Origin: Kitagawia praeruptora
Taxonomy: Eukaryota > Streptophyta > Magnoliopsida > Apiales > Apiaceae
Direction: 5' to 3'
NCBI GenBank assembly: GCA_037693485.1
Contig: CM075344.1
Span: forward strand, 97,375,001-97,439,000
Length of the DNA: 64,000 nucleotides
A model generated the notes under the pieces. That model was not told where the DNA came from. It saw nothing but the letters and a program-made list of their open reading frames with translations, and made no database searches. Of this stretch, positions 10,844 through 22,599 are shown piece by piece (the first letter of the stretch is position 1; each line of letters starts with the position of its first letter). Both the position numbers and the translations under genes were made by a program.

Positions 10844-11930
10844 CTCTAGTCCGGATTTGTTCCTATGAAACAACCTGGACTGGGGGCGAAAATGAAAATT
10901 TCTCTAAGTAACCCAAAGCTATAAAGCTTTGGACTTAGCTAAAAAACAACTACTCTAGTCCGGACCAGCTCCTCAAAACGATCCGGACTGGGGGCAAAAA
11001 CGAAAAACTTCTTCTAAGTAACCCAAAGCTATAAAGCTTTGGACTTAGCTAAAAAACAACTACTCTAGTTCGGACCATTTCCTCAAAACGATCCGGACTG
11101 GGGGCGAAAACGAAAAACTTCTTCTAAGTAAGCCAAAGCTATAAAGCTTTGGACTTAGCTAAAAAACAACCACTCTAGTCCGGACCATTTCCTCAAAACG
11201 ATCCGGACTGGGGGTGAAAACGAAAAACTTCTTCTAAGTAACTCAAAGCAGTAAAGCTTTGGACTTAGCTAAAAACAACTACTCTAGTCCGGATCCGTTT
11301 CTTACAAAATAATCCGGACTGGGGGCAAAAATGAAAAATTTTCTAAGTAACTCAAAGCTGTAAAGCTTTGGACTTAGCTAAAAATAACTACTCTTTGGAC
11401 TTAGCCAAAAAACAACTACTATAGTCCGGATCCGTTTCTTACAAAATAATCCGGACTGGGGGCAAAAATGAAAAAATTTCTAAGTAACTCAAAGCTGTAA
11501 AGCTTTGGACTTAGCTAAAAACAACTACTCTAGTCTGGATCCGTTTCTTACAAAATAATTTGGACTAGGGGCAAAAACGAAAAAATTTCTAAGTAACTCA
11601 AAGCTGTAAAGCTTTGGACTTAGCTAAAAACAACTACTCTTTGGACTTAGCCAAAAAACAACTACTCTAGTCCGGATCCGTTTCTTACAAAATAATCCGG
11701 ACTGGGGGCAAAAATGAAAAATTTTCTAAGTAACTCAAAGCTGTAAAGCTTTGGACTTAGCTAAAAACAACTACTCTAGTCCGGATCCGTTTCCTACAAA
11801 ATAATCCGGACTGGGGGCAAAAACGAAAAATTCACTAAATAACTCAAAGCTGTAAAGCTTTGGACTTAGTTAAAAAACCACTCTAGTTCGAACGTTTTAC
11901 TACTACAGATTCCGAGCTAGAAGCAAACGG
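10844..11930 (+). repeat. Tandem array of about 109-bp units in the Tat 3' region
   Basis: Unit starts (CTCTAGTCCGGA) at 10844, 10953, 11063, 11173, 11282, 11419, 11528, 11665, 11774 and 11881, giving lengths 109, 110, 110, 109, 137, 109, 137, 109 and 107. Both 137-bp units carry the same 27-28-bp extra segment, so units five to eight form a 246-bp higher-order repeat, twice. Each unit has GGACTGGGGGCAAAAA, which resembles the real polypurine tract. Arrays in this place are a known source of plant satellite DNA. Confidence 0.9.
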
Positions 11931-12135
11931 GATATAAATTAAGAAAAAACTATTGGGATACTATCGAGAGTATTCGAGTCAAAATAATAAAATCAAGCAC
12001 AAAGATGCAACAAACTCAAAACGGGCGACAAAAACAGAAGCAAATATTGATGGCTGTTTTTCAAGCCATTTTCATTAATCAAGGGGAAGGGGAGGTACAA
12101 TTATTACCAAAATACAAAACATCAAGAGATTATAC

Positions 12136-12360
12136 TTAAACGGCGGCAGCACCAAAACCACCAGCACCTTCCCCGCTGTTTCCAGGCCCGCGACGCCCCC
12201 TCCCAGCTTGATCAGCAACCATCCTACGAAGAGCCAGAGCATCATCAATCCTCTTCAGGACAACATCAATCTCGACCGTGGTAGTGGGCCCGTCGAAAAC
12301 AACGCCATCTAAAATGATCTTGTTATTTTCATAGTCATAAACAAGATTTCTGGGATCCAT
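12136..12360 (-). CDS. Small antisense protein in the Tat element, unknown
   Basis: 74 codons from ATG 12360. The N-terminal part is acidic and ordered (YDYENNKIILDGVVFDG), the C-terminal part is glycine- and arginine-rich (GRGRRGPGNSGEG). A minus-strand TATAAATA at 12453-12460 lies 93 bases upstream, followed by a pyrimidine-rich leader, so it looks like a separate transcription unit on the same strand as the larger antisense gene. I do not recognise a family. Its composition differs from the surrounding AT-rich DNA, which supports coding, but its short length leaves doubt. Confidence 0.45.
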   Translation of the reverse strand: MDPRNLVYDYENNKIILDGVVFDGPTTTVEIDVVLKRIDDALALRRMVADQAGRGRRGPGNSGEGAGGFGAAAV

Positions 12361-12452
12361 GGATAGGCGAATACAAGGAACGAAAGAAAAAGAACTTTGG
12401 GAAGGCTTTCGAGAGAAGGAGTAGGATACAGAAAATAAAGGTGAAGAAGGGG

Positions 12453-12460
12453 TATTTATA
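12453..12460 (-). promoter_or_regulatory. Antisense TATA box for the 74-codon gene
   Basis: TATAAATA on the minus strand, 93 bases from the ATG at 12360, with a CT-rich leader between them. Confidence 0.5.
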
Positions 12461-13097
12461 GAAAGGAAATAAGGGAGAGGTCAAGCGGTTCCAGTAATCA
12501 ATGCATGGGAAACTGATAAAATATTAATGCTGGTCGACCGCGTAAGGACCAAGGAATTTGACTATAGAAGTCACGATTCTTTCACAAGCATTCAGGTCAA
12601 ATTCGACAAAAAACGAGGTAAATACAGAAAACTAAGTGAACAACATCTACCCCCACCGCCGTCCGGACCCCGTCCTTTTGAACAAATCCGGACAGAGAGG
12701 CAAGCTTTACCAAATTTCTATAAGTTACTCAACATTGTCAAACGTTGAATTTAAGAGAAAAGGTGTAAAGCCTTTGCCACCAGTCCAGACTAAATTCCCT
12801 TGTAGCGAATCCGGGTTGGGGGCAAGTTTTAGAAGATTCTTCTAAGTTACTCGAAACCTGTCTGAACTAGGAACAGCAACTATATATTCGGAGTTATGAA
12901 AGTCGAAGTAAAAACACAAAACGATGGGAACAAACAGAAGACTAAAAACATGCGTTACAGAAAAGCTAGAATTCTACAAGGGACCGAACCAGCCATATGA
13001 TTCGAAACATCCCGGGACATATTCGACAACAAGCCAATTCAAAAGTTTAGAGTTAGAGAATACAACAGATACATTAACACGAAAGGGAGCAGAAAAA

Positions 13098-15482
13098 CTA
13101 GGATGCAGGAGGGTCTTCGGCGGGTGGAGCCTGATTGGCGATCTCTTTATGGGGAGAGGGGTCCTGAACATTCCCCTCATTTTCATCCTCCTCATCATCG
13201 TCCGAACTAGAGTCGCCCTCAGAATAATATGGCTCTGGATCTTTCCCAGTGGCAATGAAGTGATGCTCCGCATCGATGAAGAGAGGTTGAAACTCATCCC
13301 AACCGGCTGAGGGGTTCTCCTTCAACAGCTTGTGAGAAACAACCCAAGCACGACAAATTTTAGAGGCGACTTTCTTACCCAGCTCTGTATAATACTCCTT
13401 AGAATAACGAAACTCATCCAGGATGGCAGCGGGTTCTTTATAGTTGGCAAGCTTCTCCCGGAGATCCTCGAGCTCCTTCTCGGCGGTCTGAGCCCGGGCT
13501 TCAGCATCATCAGCCTTTTTCTGAAGGGTGACGAGCTTTGCCTAGACTCCTTGGCTTTCACTTGCAGTTCTTCCACGCTTTTCTGCAGTTTGGAGTTGGC
13601 ATGATCCAGATCAAATATTTGAATGTCTTTCTTCCTCGAGGCAGAAACGGCAGCCCGGGCATCTTCAACAGTCTCCAACTCCTTATTGCCCACGGCGAAC
13701 AACCCGGCCATCTCAGAACCCATCTACAAAGATAAGATAAGGGTGTTAGAAAAGAATACATTAAGCGAGGATGAAACCTAAAAGGGCAAGAAAATCTACC
13801 TTCAACCAAGTGCTCATCATCTCTTTGAACAAGGGGTTAAACCCCAAGGCCTGATAGCGCGCCCATTCCTCCGTATTTGGCAGATCTGCGATAAAATGAC
13901 TGCATTTTTCAGCCTCAATTAATGGCTCTTTCCCCGGACGACTTGTCTGACTGGGACCGGAGATAGTACCAAAAGTCTTAGCAGCCTCCGGGGCAGAAGG
14001 AATAGAGCCTGGAACAGGAGTTCCAGATGGTTTCCCCCTGGTGAGATCCAAGACAACATTTCCAATATCTCCTTCCCGAGCCCGTTTTGGTCTTCTTTCA
14101 AGCTCAGTGTGCAATTCATCCTCAAGCTCGGGGATGACAGACTTACCTTCCAGATTGGCCCCGGACGCCGAGTATTGCTCAGCACTCCCGTCCGTCTTGG
14201 AACTTCCCCCCTCGCTAGCTGTCCCTTTCTTTTTCCCTTTCTTTGACCGCTGGTTCACCTTATGTATACCACCTATTCCTTGCATAGCCGTGGCCAGGCA
14301 CGCCGTCTCCACATCCAGAGCCTTCATTCTCTCCTTATGGAAAGGACTATATTGAGGTAAACCTGAAAGGAAGACGGAGCTCAAAACAATCAGAATAATC
14401 GACAAAGGGGATACAAAATTCAAGATATAAATGATTACGCACTACTTACATCCAAAGGAATGTAATATTTCATGATCCATGAAGGAATGCCGAGTTGTTG
14501 AAACTCCTAAAGCCCTATAGAAGTCATGAACCTTCATCCGGGCATTGCCTTCTAACTCAAATTCCTGGAAGTCACGATGGGCCTCAAACCGGAACAGATG
14601 CATATAATCTATGTCTTCGAACTGGAGAAGGGCCCACTCCTCATGCCAACCTTTGAGGGAGGACATCATGGTAACAGGCATAACCCCTCCCTTCATAAAA
14701 CCACACCTTTGATAATTGAACCGGAGCTCATACAAGGGTACTAAGGTAGACTTGACCAAAGTAAAAATGTAATGGAAAAGCTTGAAGGTGGGAAGAAATC
14801 CTTTGACATTACAGCAACCAAGGAACCACATAATCCATTTGACGGCGTTCGGGGTGAGTTGAAACAAGGGGATCTCATATTGAAATTTAAAGAGACACTT
14901 GATGAATTGGTGGCAGTGGGGGTTGTACCCGGATCTAAGGTGCTCTAGAGAAACTCCTACCAACCCATCCCCGGGCCTATGATATATCCGTTCATGGGGT
15001 TCGGGCCACCTCCAAACAACTTTATCGTCTAGATGAAAGCAAGCCCTAAAGCACTCATCTAACTTATCAGTATTGGCAATGTCCAACAAAGGTGCCATGG
15101 GAGTGCTGGTTCCGGGGAGGTGTGATAATTCAGCATCCATAGAACACTTGTCATAAAAGACAGGACCCCCAGAAGACATTTTAAACACCTCGGATAAATC
15201 CCTATAATAATACTCATCGGGAACGGAGCGATCCTTCTCAACAAAGAAAAATTGGACATCTCTCCAACGACCCTCAGATGTACTAAGGGTCTCCCCATGT
15301 GGGAGTCGCAAGGTAGGGAGCTCATCTAGAGTGGTTTTTGGAAGCTTCCTAGTTCTTTTGGTCATTGTAGAAGAAGAGGAGGAACAAGGCCCGGACTCGG
15401 TAGAAGTCTCTAGATCCGAAGAAGAAGTAGAAAGTATAAACGAGGATCGGGGTCGCTTAGCCAATTGCTTCTTATACACCAT
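13098..15482 (-). pseudogene. Tat antisense gene (aORF), gypsy-type putative transposase domain, three exons
   Basis: Three exons join with correct sites and phases: 15482-14450 (donor GTAAGT), 14362-13800 (acceptor TTTCAG, donor GTAGAT) and 13723-13098 (acceptor TTTGTAG). Exon one is 1033 nt (phase 1), exon two 563 nt (phase 0). Exon three is 626 nt, one short of a whole codon number: near 13545 the coiled-coil frame shifts by one base, so this copy is broken by a single deletion. The N-terminal part (LRLPHGE, then GVSLEHLRSGYNPH and FHYIFTLV) matches my recollection of the plant putative gypsy-type transposon domain (PF04195). The C-terminal part is coiled coil with an acidic tail (SSSDDDEEDENE). 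I chose the ATG at 15482, MVYKKQ, as the start because the upstream 13 codons may be intron. The function is unknown in the family. Confidence 0.75.
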
Positions 15483-16044
15483 AAAACGCCACACTACCCC
15501 AGATCCCCCAAAATACAGCACACCCCCGAACCAAAAAATAAAAACAAAAAGAAAAACACAATTATCAGAAACACCAACACGAAACCAGAAATCAGAACAA
15601 AAGATCTACACAAATAGACACACATACATGCATACACAAAACAAAATTTGAAACCCAGAAGCTTCAAAACCCGGAAATTTTGAATAAACTAAACAACCAC
15701 CATAGTCCCAAAACCAGAGATTCAAAAACACAAAGCCTCAAACGACCCAAAAAGCAAAACAATCACTGCAACCCTAAATCCCAACAAATACAGTAACATG
15801 GAAAGTAAGCAGTTACAGAGGCAATGGCATATGAACAGTTGGGGCAAAAATAGTATCGAATTACTCCGCACAAAGTTCAAGTACAGGAAAGAAAAGCGAA
15901 GAAAAATAAGGAGAAAGAAACGCTTACAATGAGGAAGAAGACGCAGAAAAGCTCACCACCGATCAGCAACCAAGGTTTTGAAGAAAAGAGAAGAGCGGAA
16001 AAGACGTACGGTAAAAGTGAAAAATGGGGAGAAATACAATTGAA

Positions 16045-16054
16045 ATATACTTAT
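16045..16054 (-). promoter_or_regulatory. Candidate TATA box of the antisense gene
   Basis: Minus-strand TATAAGTATA. Downstream on the same strand, ATTGTAAGC near 15925 looks like a donor, and a pyrimidine stretch ending GGGTAG near 15498 like an acceptor, suggesting an intron in the 5' leader before the ATG at 15482. Confidence 0.45.
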
Positions 16055-16383
16055 AGAGAAGCTAAAATGAGCGAATGGAGGAGATGCTGCCACGTGGACA
16101 GCCAGGAAGAGCCTTGATTAAAACAAAAGAGGTTGTCAGAAAAAGCAATCATGACTGCGCGTCTAACGAGGAAAATGGACAAGCTCTGGATATTCGGAAA
16201 TAGGAAGAAATATCAAAAAATAGCTGAGAAACGTTTCGAATCCACCAGCCTACAGCCCCAGACCACGTGCTCTACACGCAATCCGGGCCGGAGAGGCAAG
16301 AAATATGGAATTTTTCTTTTCATCTACTCAAAACGACGAACATCGAAACTCAGACTACTACTCCCCCATCCAGACAAATCTAC

Positions 16384-16403
16384 ATAGGGGAGTGGGGGGC
16401 AAA
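16384..16403 (+). other. Polypurine tract of the Tat element
   Basis: AGGGGAGTGGGGGGCAAA lies directly before the LTR start TGATAGG. This fixes the element on the plus strand and the following LTR as the 3' one. Confidence 0.8.
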
Positions 16404-17028
16404 TGATAGGATACCCTTTACAAACAGCCTGAATTGCTATCCGGGCCTACGACAGTTACTGAATCCGGAGATATGTCACCGTTATCTGGTCCGGATCTGT
16501 GAGGTTACTCCAGTACGGGGTAATAGAGCACGTGGCATCTCAAGGCTCCTGTCACCATCAAAGGGTCCCAACTAAAAACGACAGCTAATGATTACCAATA
16601 ATTGGCATAATACAAGAATGAGGAGGACACACTCTAAAAGGTGCCTGACACACTTTCCCACAATTATTCTCCTGGACAGGTGTCATGCATCTGTGCGTCC
16701 CAAGTGTCCTACCTACCTAGGATTGAACGCTCATGATTAAAGGTACCAACCCCTAAACCCTAATCCTGGGCCTATAAATAGACCCAAAAAAGAAGGTTTA
16801 GGGGTTAGATTCTCTTTTTTACACACTCATATACACACACCCTCCATAATTAGATACTCTAGTCCTTATCTTTTACTCTCCAAAGCCGTCACTTATTCTC
16901 ACGCCGGAGGCGCCGCGGGGCTCAAACCCCCCTCCGGTGTTGTTTTGCAGACACCCAACCACTAGATTTACCTCTGACCAGGCGTGGGAAAGGCGGAGGA
17001 GACACTAGATCGGGTCTTGGAGTTATCA
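16404..17028 (+). repeat. 3' LTR of the Tat element
   Basis: 625 bp, beginning TGATAGG and ending GTTATCA with 5-bp terminal inverted repeats. It holds TATAAATA at 16773-16780 and a telo-box AAACCCTAA at 16755-16763 just upstream. The next five bases, CATAT, would be the target duplication; the partner is outside the window or lost. Confidence 0.85.
16773..16780 (+). promoter_or_regulatory. TATA box of the Tat LTR
   Basis: TATAAATA in the middle of the LTR, preceded by the telo-box AAACCCTAA at 16755. A pyrimidine-rich leader follows. Confidence 0.7.
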
Positions 17029-18480
17029 CATATCAATATCTAACAACTTATACAATTTTTTTATAGAAAATATTTAAAAATATATAATTTAAGACTGATG
17101 TAAAACAGATCTTATAGAATTTATGATAATGATTATATAATTTATTTATGTGGGATATTTTGATCATTTTCTCGTCTTAATCGACTTTTTTGTTTAAATT
17201 TTCGATTTCGATTTTTCAACTCACCCTTGCTCATGTACATAGGGTTGAAAAATGATTAGGTAGAACCGAACACCCCTTTGGTCAAGTATCGGATTAATTT
17301 ACTTTTTTATGTCCAAATTTGGGTTCGGGATCATTTTATTCGGATCTAAATCGATCCCGAATAATGAGGTTAGGATTGAACCGAATATAAGCCTGTATCA
17401 GATTTTTTTTTTCTAACTGTGAGTAGTTTGTGATACATCGAATACGAGTCAAATATAATTCACTAACATTGTGTATTATTTTTAATTGAATTATATAAAT
17501 AGTCATTTATTCTAAAAATAAATTATAATATTATAAAAACATAACAATCAGGAATTGAAAATTTAAATAATTGATTTATTAAGTATTTAATGATAAATAC
17601 TCGGGTGGATAACTCGTATTTTATGAAAATTTAAATTTATCAATGTTTTTAAGAAATTATAGTATTCTATTCAGTTAGAAATATGATGAAATAAAAATAT
17701 AATTTAAATTCGGTTTGAACCGAATATAGTGTTAGATCTAAATAAATAACCACGGATCATCTTATGCGATGTTATCAATGTTACACAATAAAACTGTAGT
17801 GCGAAAATCGTACCTGATTCCATGATGATAAACATGAATACGGATTATGTGACTTGATCTTTCATGGACTTGATTTGCCTCTAGCCATATCTCACTCTGA
17901 CTGATGGGAATAGAGGAGTAGAGGTTGTGAATGGCCTTGAGGACCAAGACCCTATTATATTCTTTATATACTGGTCTAATTATATCCCATTAACTCTAAT
18001 CAGATTACTATTGGGTATTACACATTACAAAGCACATACCGAATAAGATGTTATTGTATTTTTTATTTTAGACCACTTAATTAGTCCAAATATTAAATAA
18101 ATTTAATATTTGTTTTCATTTTATAATCCCATAAATTGTTATTATTATAAAAATAATCTAACATATAAATCATTAAACATATTCGGGTAGGATTATTTTT
18201 ATAAGAAAAATGTAAAATTTAATCTAAATGGATATATAGGTGCTCATATCCAAGATCATATATTTTGTCGGGTTCAATTTTTCGGTCGGATCAATTTACA
18301 GCCCTACCACTACACTCCGCGGCCAACCTCCTGATAATTTTCATTTTTCCAGCATCTACTTCGACGAGAGGAATGTGATAGTATATTAAACTATAATATA
18401 TTGTTAAAAAAAAAGAGGTTTGGTCCACAATCACCGTTGGTTGGACCAGCGGATAGCCACAATCCTTCAATGCAGCAGTA
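17029..18480. other. AT-rich intergenic DNA
   Basis: No gene seen. Frames here are short and low in complexity. This is probably the sequence into which the Tat element inserted. Confidence 0.4.
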
Positions 18481-18485
18481 CAGTC

Positions 18486-19581
18486 GCAACTCTTCAATGC
18501 GGCAGTAGTAAAAAATAGAACTGCCGCAACCCTTCATTGCGGCAGTATTTATTAGTTGTTTAATTCAAAAAAACATAGCATTAATTTGGATTCGAATTCT
18601 TGACCTTTTAGAGATTATACAAAACTTTTCCCACTCCACCAACTTGTACTCTAGTAATTTAAACAGTATTATCTTATCTATTATTTAAAATTATTAGTTT
18701 GATATATATTTATTTATGAAATTAATAAAAACTAGTAAATTAAAACAAACCTTTTCCATTCTTTTGGATTCGAACTCTTGACCTTTTCCATATAAAACAA
18801 ACATTTTGCTATTCCATCAACTTGTACTCTTGCAAGTTTAAGCAAAATTATCTTACATATTATTTTACATTATTGTAATTTGATATATATATTTATAAAA
18901 TTAATAAAAAATAGTAAATTAATAGATAATAACATATAAAATGTGTATAGACGGGTTAATGAACATGGGAATGACTTCCAACCATGAGACATTTAAATTA
19001 TTAATTAATAATTTTTTAAAACAAATTTAGGAAAAAAATGTTATGTAAAGTCAAAACTTGAAAATAATGATAATATATATTATTGTAATTTTAAAAATGA
19101 AAAAAATAGCATAAAACATTATTGTAAGTTAAAATGAATGAAAGCGTTAAGAAAAAATTTATATTGAATATTTTTAAATAGAGAAAATAACAAAAAATGT
19201 TACCATCCTGATTTATTTTTCAACAGTTATCTAAGATTGAGATGTACATGTCATTCCATCATTATTTAAACTACATAACATGTAAAAAATATCCATAATC
19301 CATTATTAAATATACTTTAATGTTAAAATTAATATAGTTTATAATTTTGATGCATATTTGAAGATTTAAAAATAAAACAAAAAATTAGAAAAAATCTTAA
19401 ATTACTGCCGCAATGAGCCATTGCGGTAGTTTTTTCTGCCTCAATGTTTGGTTGTGGCTCAGAAAAATTTTCCGACATTATTTATGGTTGGTGGCTGGTA
19501 ATAGATGAACCACCTGCAACAATATTTCAATGCGGCAGTTCACATTTAAGGCTTCCTGCCGCAATGAAACAATGCGGCAGG
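18486..19581. repeat. Palindromic GCGGCAG motifs upstream of the FAR1 gene
   Basis: The pattern CTGCCGCAA, a few bases, TTGCGGCAG recurs at 18520-18545, 19403-19430 and 19555-19581, with half-sites at 18486-18505 and near 19525-19540. Each full site is a near-perfect inverted repeat. The same motif recurs at 53.8-58.0 kb. The last site is 140 bp before the likely FAR1 start. Confidence 0.7.
18586..18925. repeat. Diverged direct duplication, period about 178 bp
   Basis: Two copies each begin TTGGATTCGAA(T/C)TCTTGACC and end with an AATTAATAAAAA(C/A)TAGTAAATT type stretch. The copies have drifted but are clearly related. The opening words resemble a tRNA T-loop complement, but no tRNA fold is present. 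Confidence 0.6.
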
Positions 19582-19720
19582 CGTGAAATTTGTTTCCTTT
19601 AAGGTTACAGAATTTGTCTTCTTATTCAATTTCCTTTTTTCAAACAACAGAAAACACCAACAAATTTCAAGGGTTTGGAGCTCAAAAATTCATCCAAAAT
19701 TAAGGTTAGTGCTCTATTCA

Positions 19721-21469
19721 ATGGCTTCATTTTTATTTAGCTCTTCTAGTTCATTTAGTGAACGTAATAGTGATGATTATGTTACGCCGCCCGTTAAAAA
19801 AAATCATGTTTCTCTTAAATCATTCGTTGATGATGTGGATATTGATAATTATTATAGTAGTGTTCATAAACGTAGAGTGAATTACAATAATGTTCATAAA
19901 GATAAAATGAATGTTGATGATGTTGGTGGGGGAAAAATGATGGTGGAAAGGGTAAAAATAAGATAATTATTAGTGATGGTGATGATGAAAAAGATGAGAA
20001 ATTTGGGATGGGAAAAAATGATGATGAAGGAGATGAGGATATTAGGATGGAAAAAATTGATGATGAGGAGGATGTTAGGATGAGAAAAAATGTTGATGAT
20101 GAGGATGTTAGGATGGGAAAAAATGATGGTGATGAGGATATTGGAAACGAAAATTGTGATTTTACATTTGCGGATGTTAATAAGGTTGTGCCTTGTGTTG
20201 GAATGATTTTCGATACATTAGATGAGGCGGAAAGTTTTTATAGAAATTATGGTCGAAATTTTGGATTCGAGATAATAATTAGGAATACTCATAAACATCA
20301 ACGGAGTCATGATCCATCATCCTGTTTTATTATTTGTAAGAAGGGTGGAAGAGTATCACCGGATTATCGTGATAAAGGAAAATGACGCATTAGGGATGTA
20401 GATCCACGAACGAATTGTCGTGCTCGAATGTACGTATATCACCTAGTGAATGTAAACAAATGGAAGGTAACTTTGGTTGATTTGAAACACAATCATGCCA
20501 TGGTAACACCGGATAAACGACAATTTTTTCAAACATCGCGCAACATCGATCGATCACCCGATCATTGATTGAGTTGTTTAACAAATCGGGGATCGAGACG
20601 AGTAAATTGATGAAATATCTTGGTGAGACATGTGGAGCCATTAAAAATTTAGGGTTTTCTAATCAAGATGTACGCAATGTCATACGGGATATTCGGCACC
20701 GAGTGTTTGATTCCGGTGATGCGGAGTGTGGCTTGGTCTTGTTACGAAAGTTACAACAAGAGAATGCGTTTGGTCATTTCTTCTATCGAGTGGATGTGGA
20801 TAACGAGAATCGTGTTAAAGGTTTGGTGTGGGTTGATCCTCGATGCATGAACGCTTACAAGAATTTTGGTGATGTGGTGACGTTCGACTCAACTTATCGA
20901 ACGAATAGGTATTGTATGCCTTTCATACCTATTACGGGGGTGAACCACCATTACCAAAATATTTTATTTGGATTTGCACTCATGAGAGATGAGACCGAGA
21001 CTTCTTATCAATGGGTTTTAGAAACTTGGTTGGAAGCCGTTGACAACAAACCTCCCACTACAATAATTACCGATCAAGACATTGCTTTGGGAAATGCTAT
21101 TGCCACGGTTATGCCCGAAACAAAACACTTATATTGTACATGGCATATAAGTAGTAAATTTCCCGAGAAGTTATCAAGTTTGTACACCAAATATCCGGAA
21201 TTCAAAACGGATTTTAATGCATGTGTGTACAAGTCGTTGTCACCCACGAAATTTGAAGGTAGATGGGAGGAATTGGTCGAGAAGTACAAACTTGAGGATC
21301 ATGTTTGGTTAAATGAAATCTATCGCATTAGACATCAATGGATTGGTGCTTACACAAAGTCGCATTTTGCCGCCGGTATGACCACTACTTCTAGAAGCGA
21401 ATCAATGAATGCATTTTTTGATGAATATGTGCAAGCATCTACCGGTTTGAAAGAATTCATTGAGAATTC
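19721..21469 (+). pseudogene. FAR1/Mutator-type transposase, N-terminal part, broken
   Basis: Likely start ATG 19721 (MASFLFSSSS). In order: acidic aspartate-rich repeats, a FAR1-type zinc-finger domain (GMIFDTLDEAESFYRNYG onward), then the MULE DDE core with VVTFDSTYRTNRY, ITDQDIALGNAI and CTWHI. FAR1/FHY3 proteins are domesticated relatives; tandem acidic repeats and heavy decay suggest this copy is a transposon gene. Breaks: a one-base slip in the G/A run near 19930, an in-frame TGA at 20383, another one-base slip near 20553, and the Athila-B insertion after 21469. The rest of the gene lies at 49542-50382. GCGGCAG palindromes stand upstream. I could not find terminal inverted repeats for the parent element. 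Confidence 0.85.
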
Positions 21470-22389
21470 TGATAAGTGGATTTTATATCCACTTGGAGCA
21501 TTCCATATCGGCTTAAATTGATTGTTTTGGACTCAAGTTTGTTATAGTTTTGATGTGTTTTGTGTAGTGTGCAGGTTTGCAAGAATGCCGATTATGGTTA
21601 ATGCTTTTATCGTTTTTTGGAGGTTAAATTTATTAAAATTCGGATTTTCCGGGACGGTTGCGCAGTCTACACTGTTTTGGCCATATCTAGAGTTCTATAA
21701 GTCCGTTTTCAGCGATCTTACTGCCCACGCGAAGCTTGGGAGATTTTCTACAACATGGGACAGGTCGTGCACGAGCAGGTTGCGTGTGTTGGGCGCAGAC
21801 AGCTCGACAATCAGACTGATGGGAGCAGGAAATTACTATTTTGCCCTTTTCAAGTTCTAATTGTATTTTGGGCAGTTTTTAGTACCTTAATTGAATTCTA
21901 ATTGTAATAGAAGGCAATTTATTACTGGGCAAGAATTATAAAGCCTATATAAACACATCTTATCATTGTAATTTAGAGAACCATTACATATTAATTACTT
22001 AGGTTTATTTGTATCTTTTCATACATTGTTTTTATCATGGTTTCATCAGATCCCATGATGACGAGAGGTTCGATTATGAACTAATCGTTGTCATGGGATT
22101 CTAACGGATTTATTTATGGAGCTTTAGTATCTTGATGCTTTAAAGATCTGTGTGTGATGTATATTTGATATCCTCGTATGGTTATGCTTAATTGATAGAT
22201 GCGTCATGAACATCTAATTTGTTAATCTCTTGTGAAGCGAGAGTGGATCTTGAGATTTAGAACTTTCCATGCTAGCATAGGATAGGTTGATGTTTTAACA
22301 TCATGATTTGTGGCGTAAATAGAGATATTGTGCTGCCCTATGTGATCAATGTGGATAACTTGTTCTTCAACCGTTATGTTTTCAAATCT
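21470..22389 (+). repeat. Athila-B 5' LTR, first part
   Basis: From TGATAAG to the TCT at 22387-22389, where CACTA-1 enters. The LTR resumes after 39061. It carries CTATATAAACAC near 21944, the likely TATA box. Confidence 0.9.
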
Positions 22390-22599
22390 CACTACACCAT
22401 AGATTGGCTATGGCAACCAGATTTGTTAAAAAGCGTTGCTATTTCTTGATAAGGTTTTACAAAATTAGACATATTGTAATGCTTTTCAAAACCTTTATAA
22501 TTGAAGTAAAAAACCGTTACATATTGTAAAATTTACTATCTATTGCAATGGTTTTTTAAGGCGTTGCTATAAGGCGTTGCAGCAGACATCATTAATGAG

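Larger units (their letters stand above)
10711..17028 (+). mobile_element. 3' part of a Tat-lineage Ty3-gypsy element
   Basis: The 3' LTR (16404-17028) preceded by a polypurine tract places this element on the plus strand. Everything coding in it lies on the minus strand, as expected for Tat elements (Grande, Ogre and relatives), which carry an extra antisense gene between integrase and the 3' LTR. A tandem array in the 3' untranslated part is another known habit of this lineage. Its gag and pol are absent from the window, cut off at 10710 by the copia LTR. The motif CCGGACTGGGGGC recurs across the whole stretch. Confidence 0.75.

Noticed and set aside
10844..11930. Regular repeats that might suggest a CRISPR array
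   Set aside because: Units are about 109 bp and repeat in full, with no unique spacers, inside a plant retrotransposon.
18306..18322. CACTACACTCCGCGG as a CACTA terminus
   Set aside because: No matching right end, target duplication or subterminal repeats were found.
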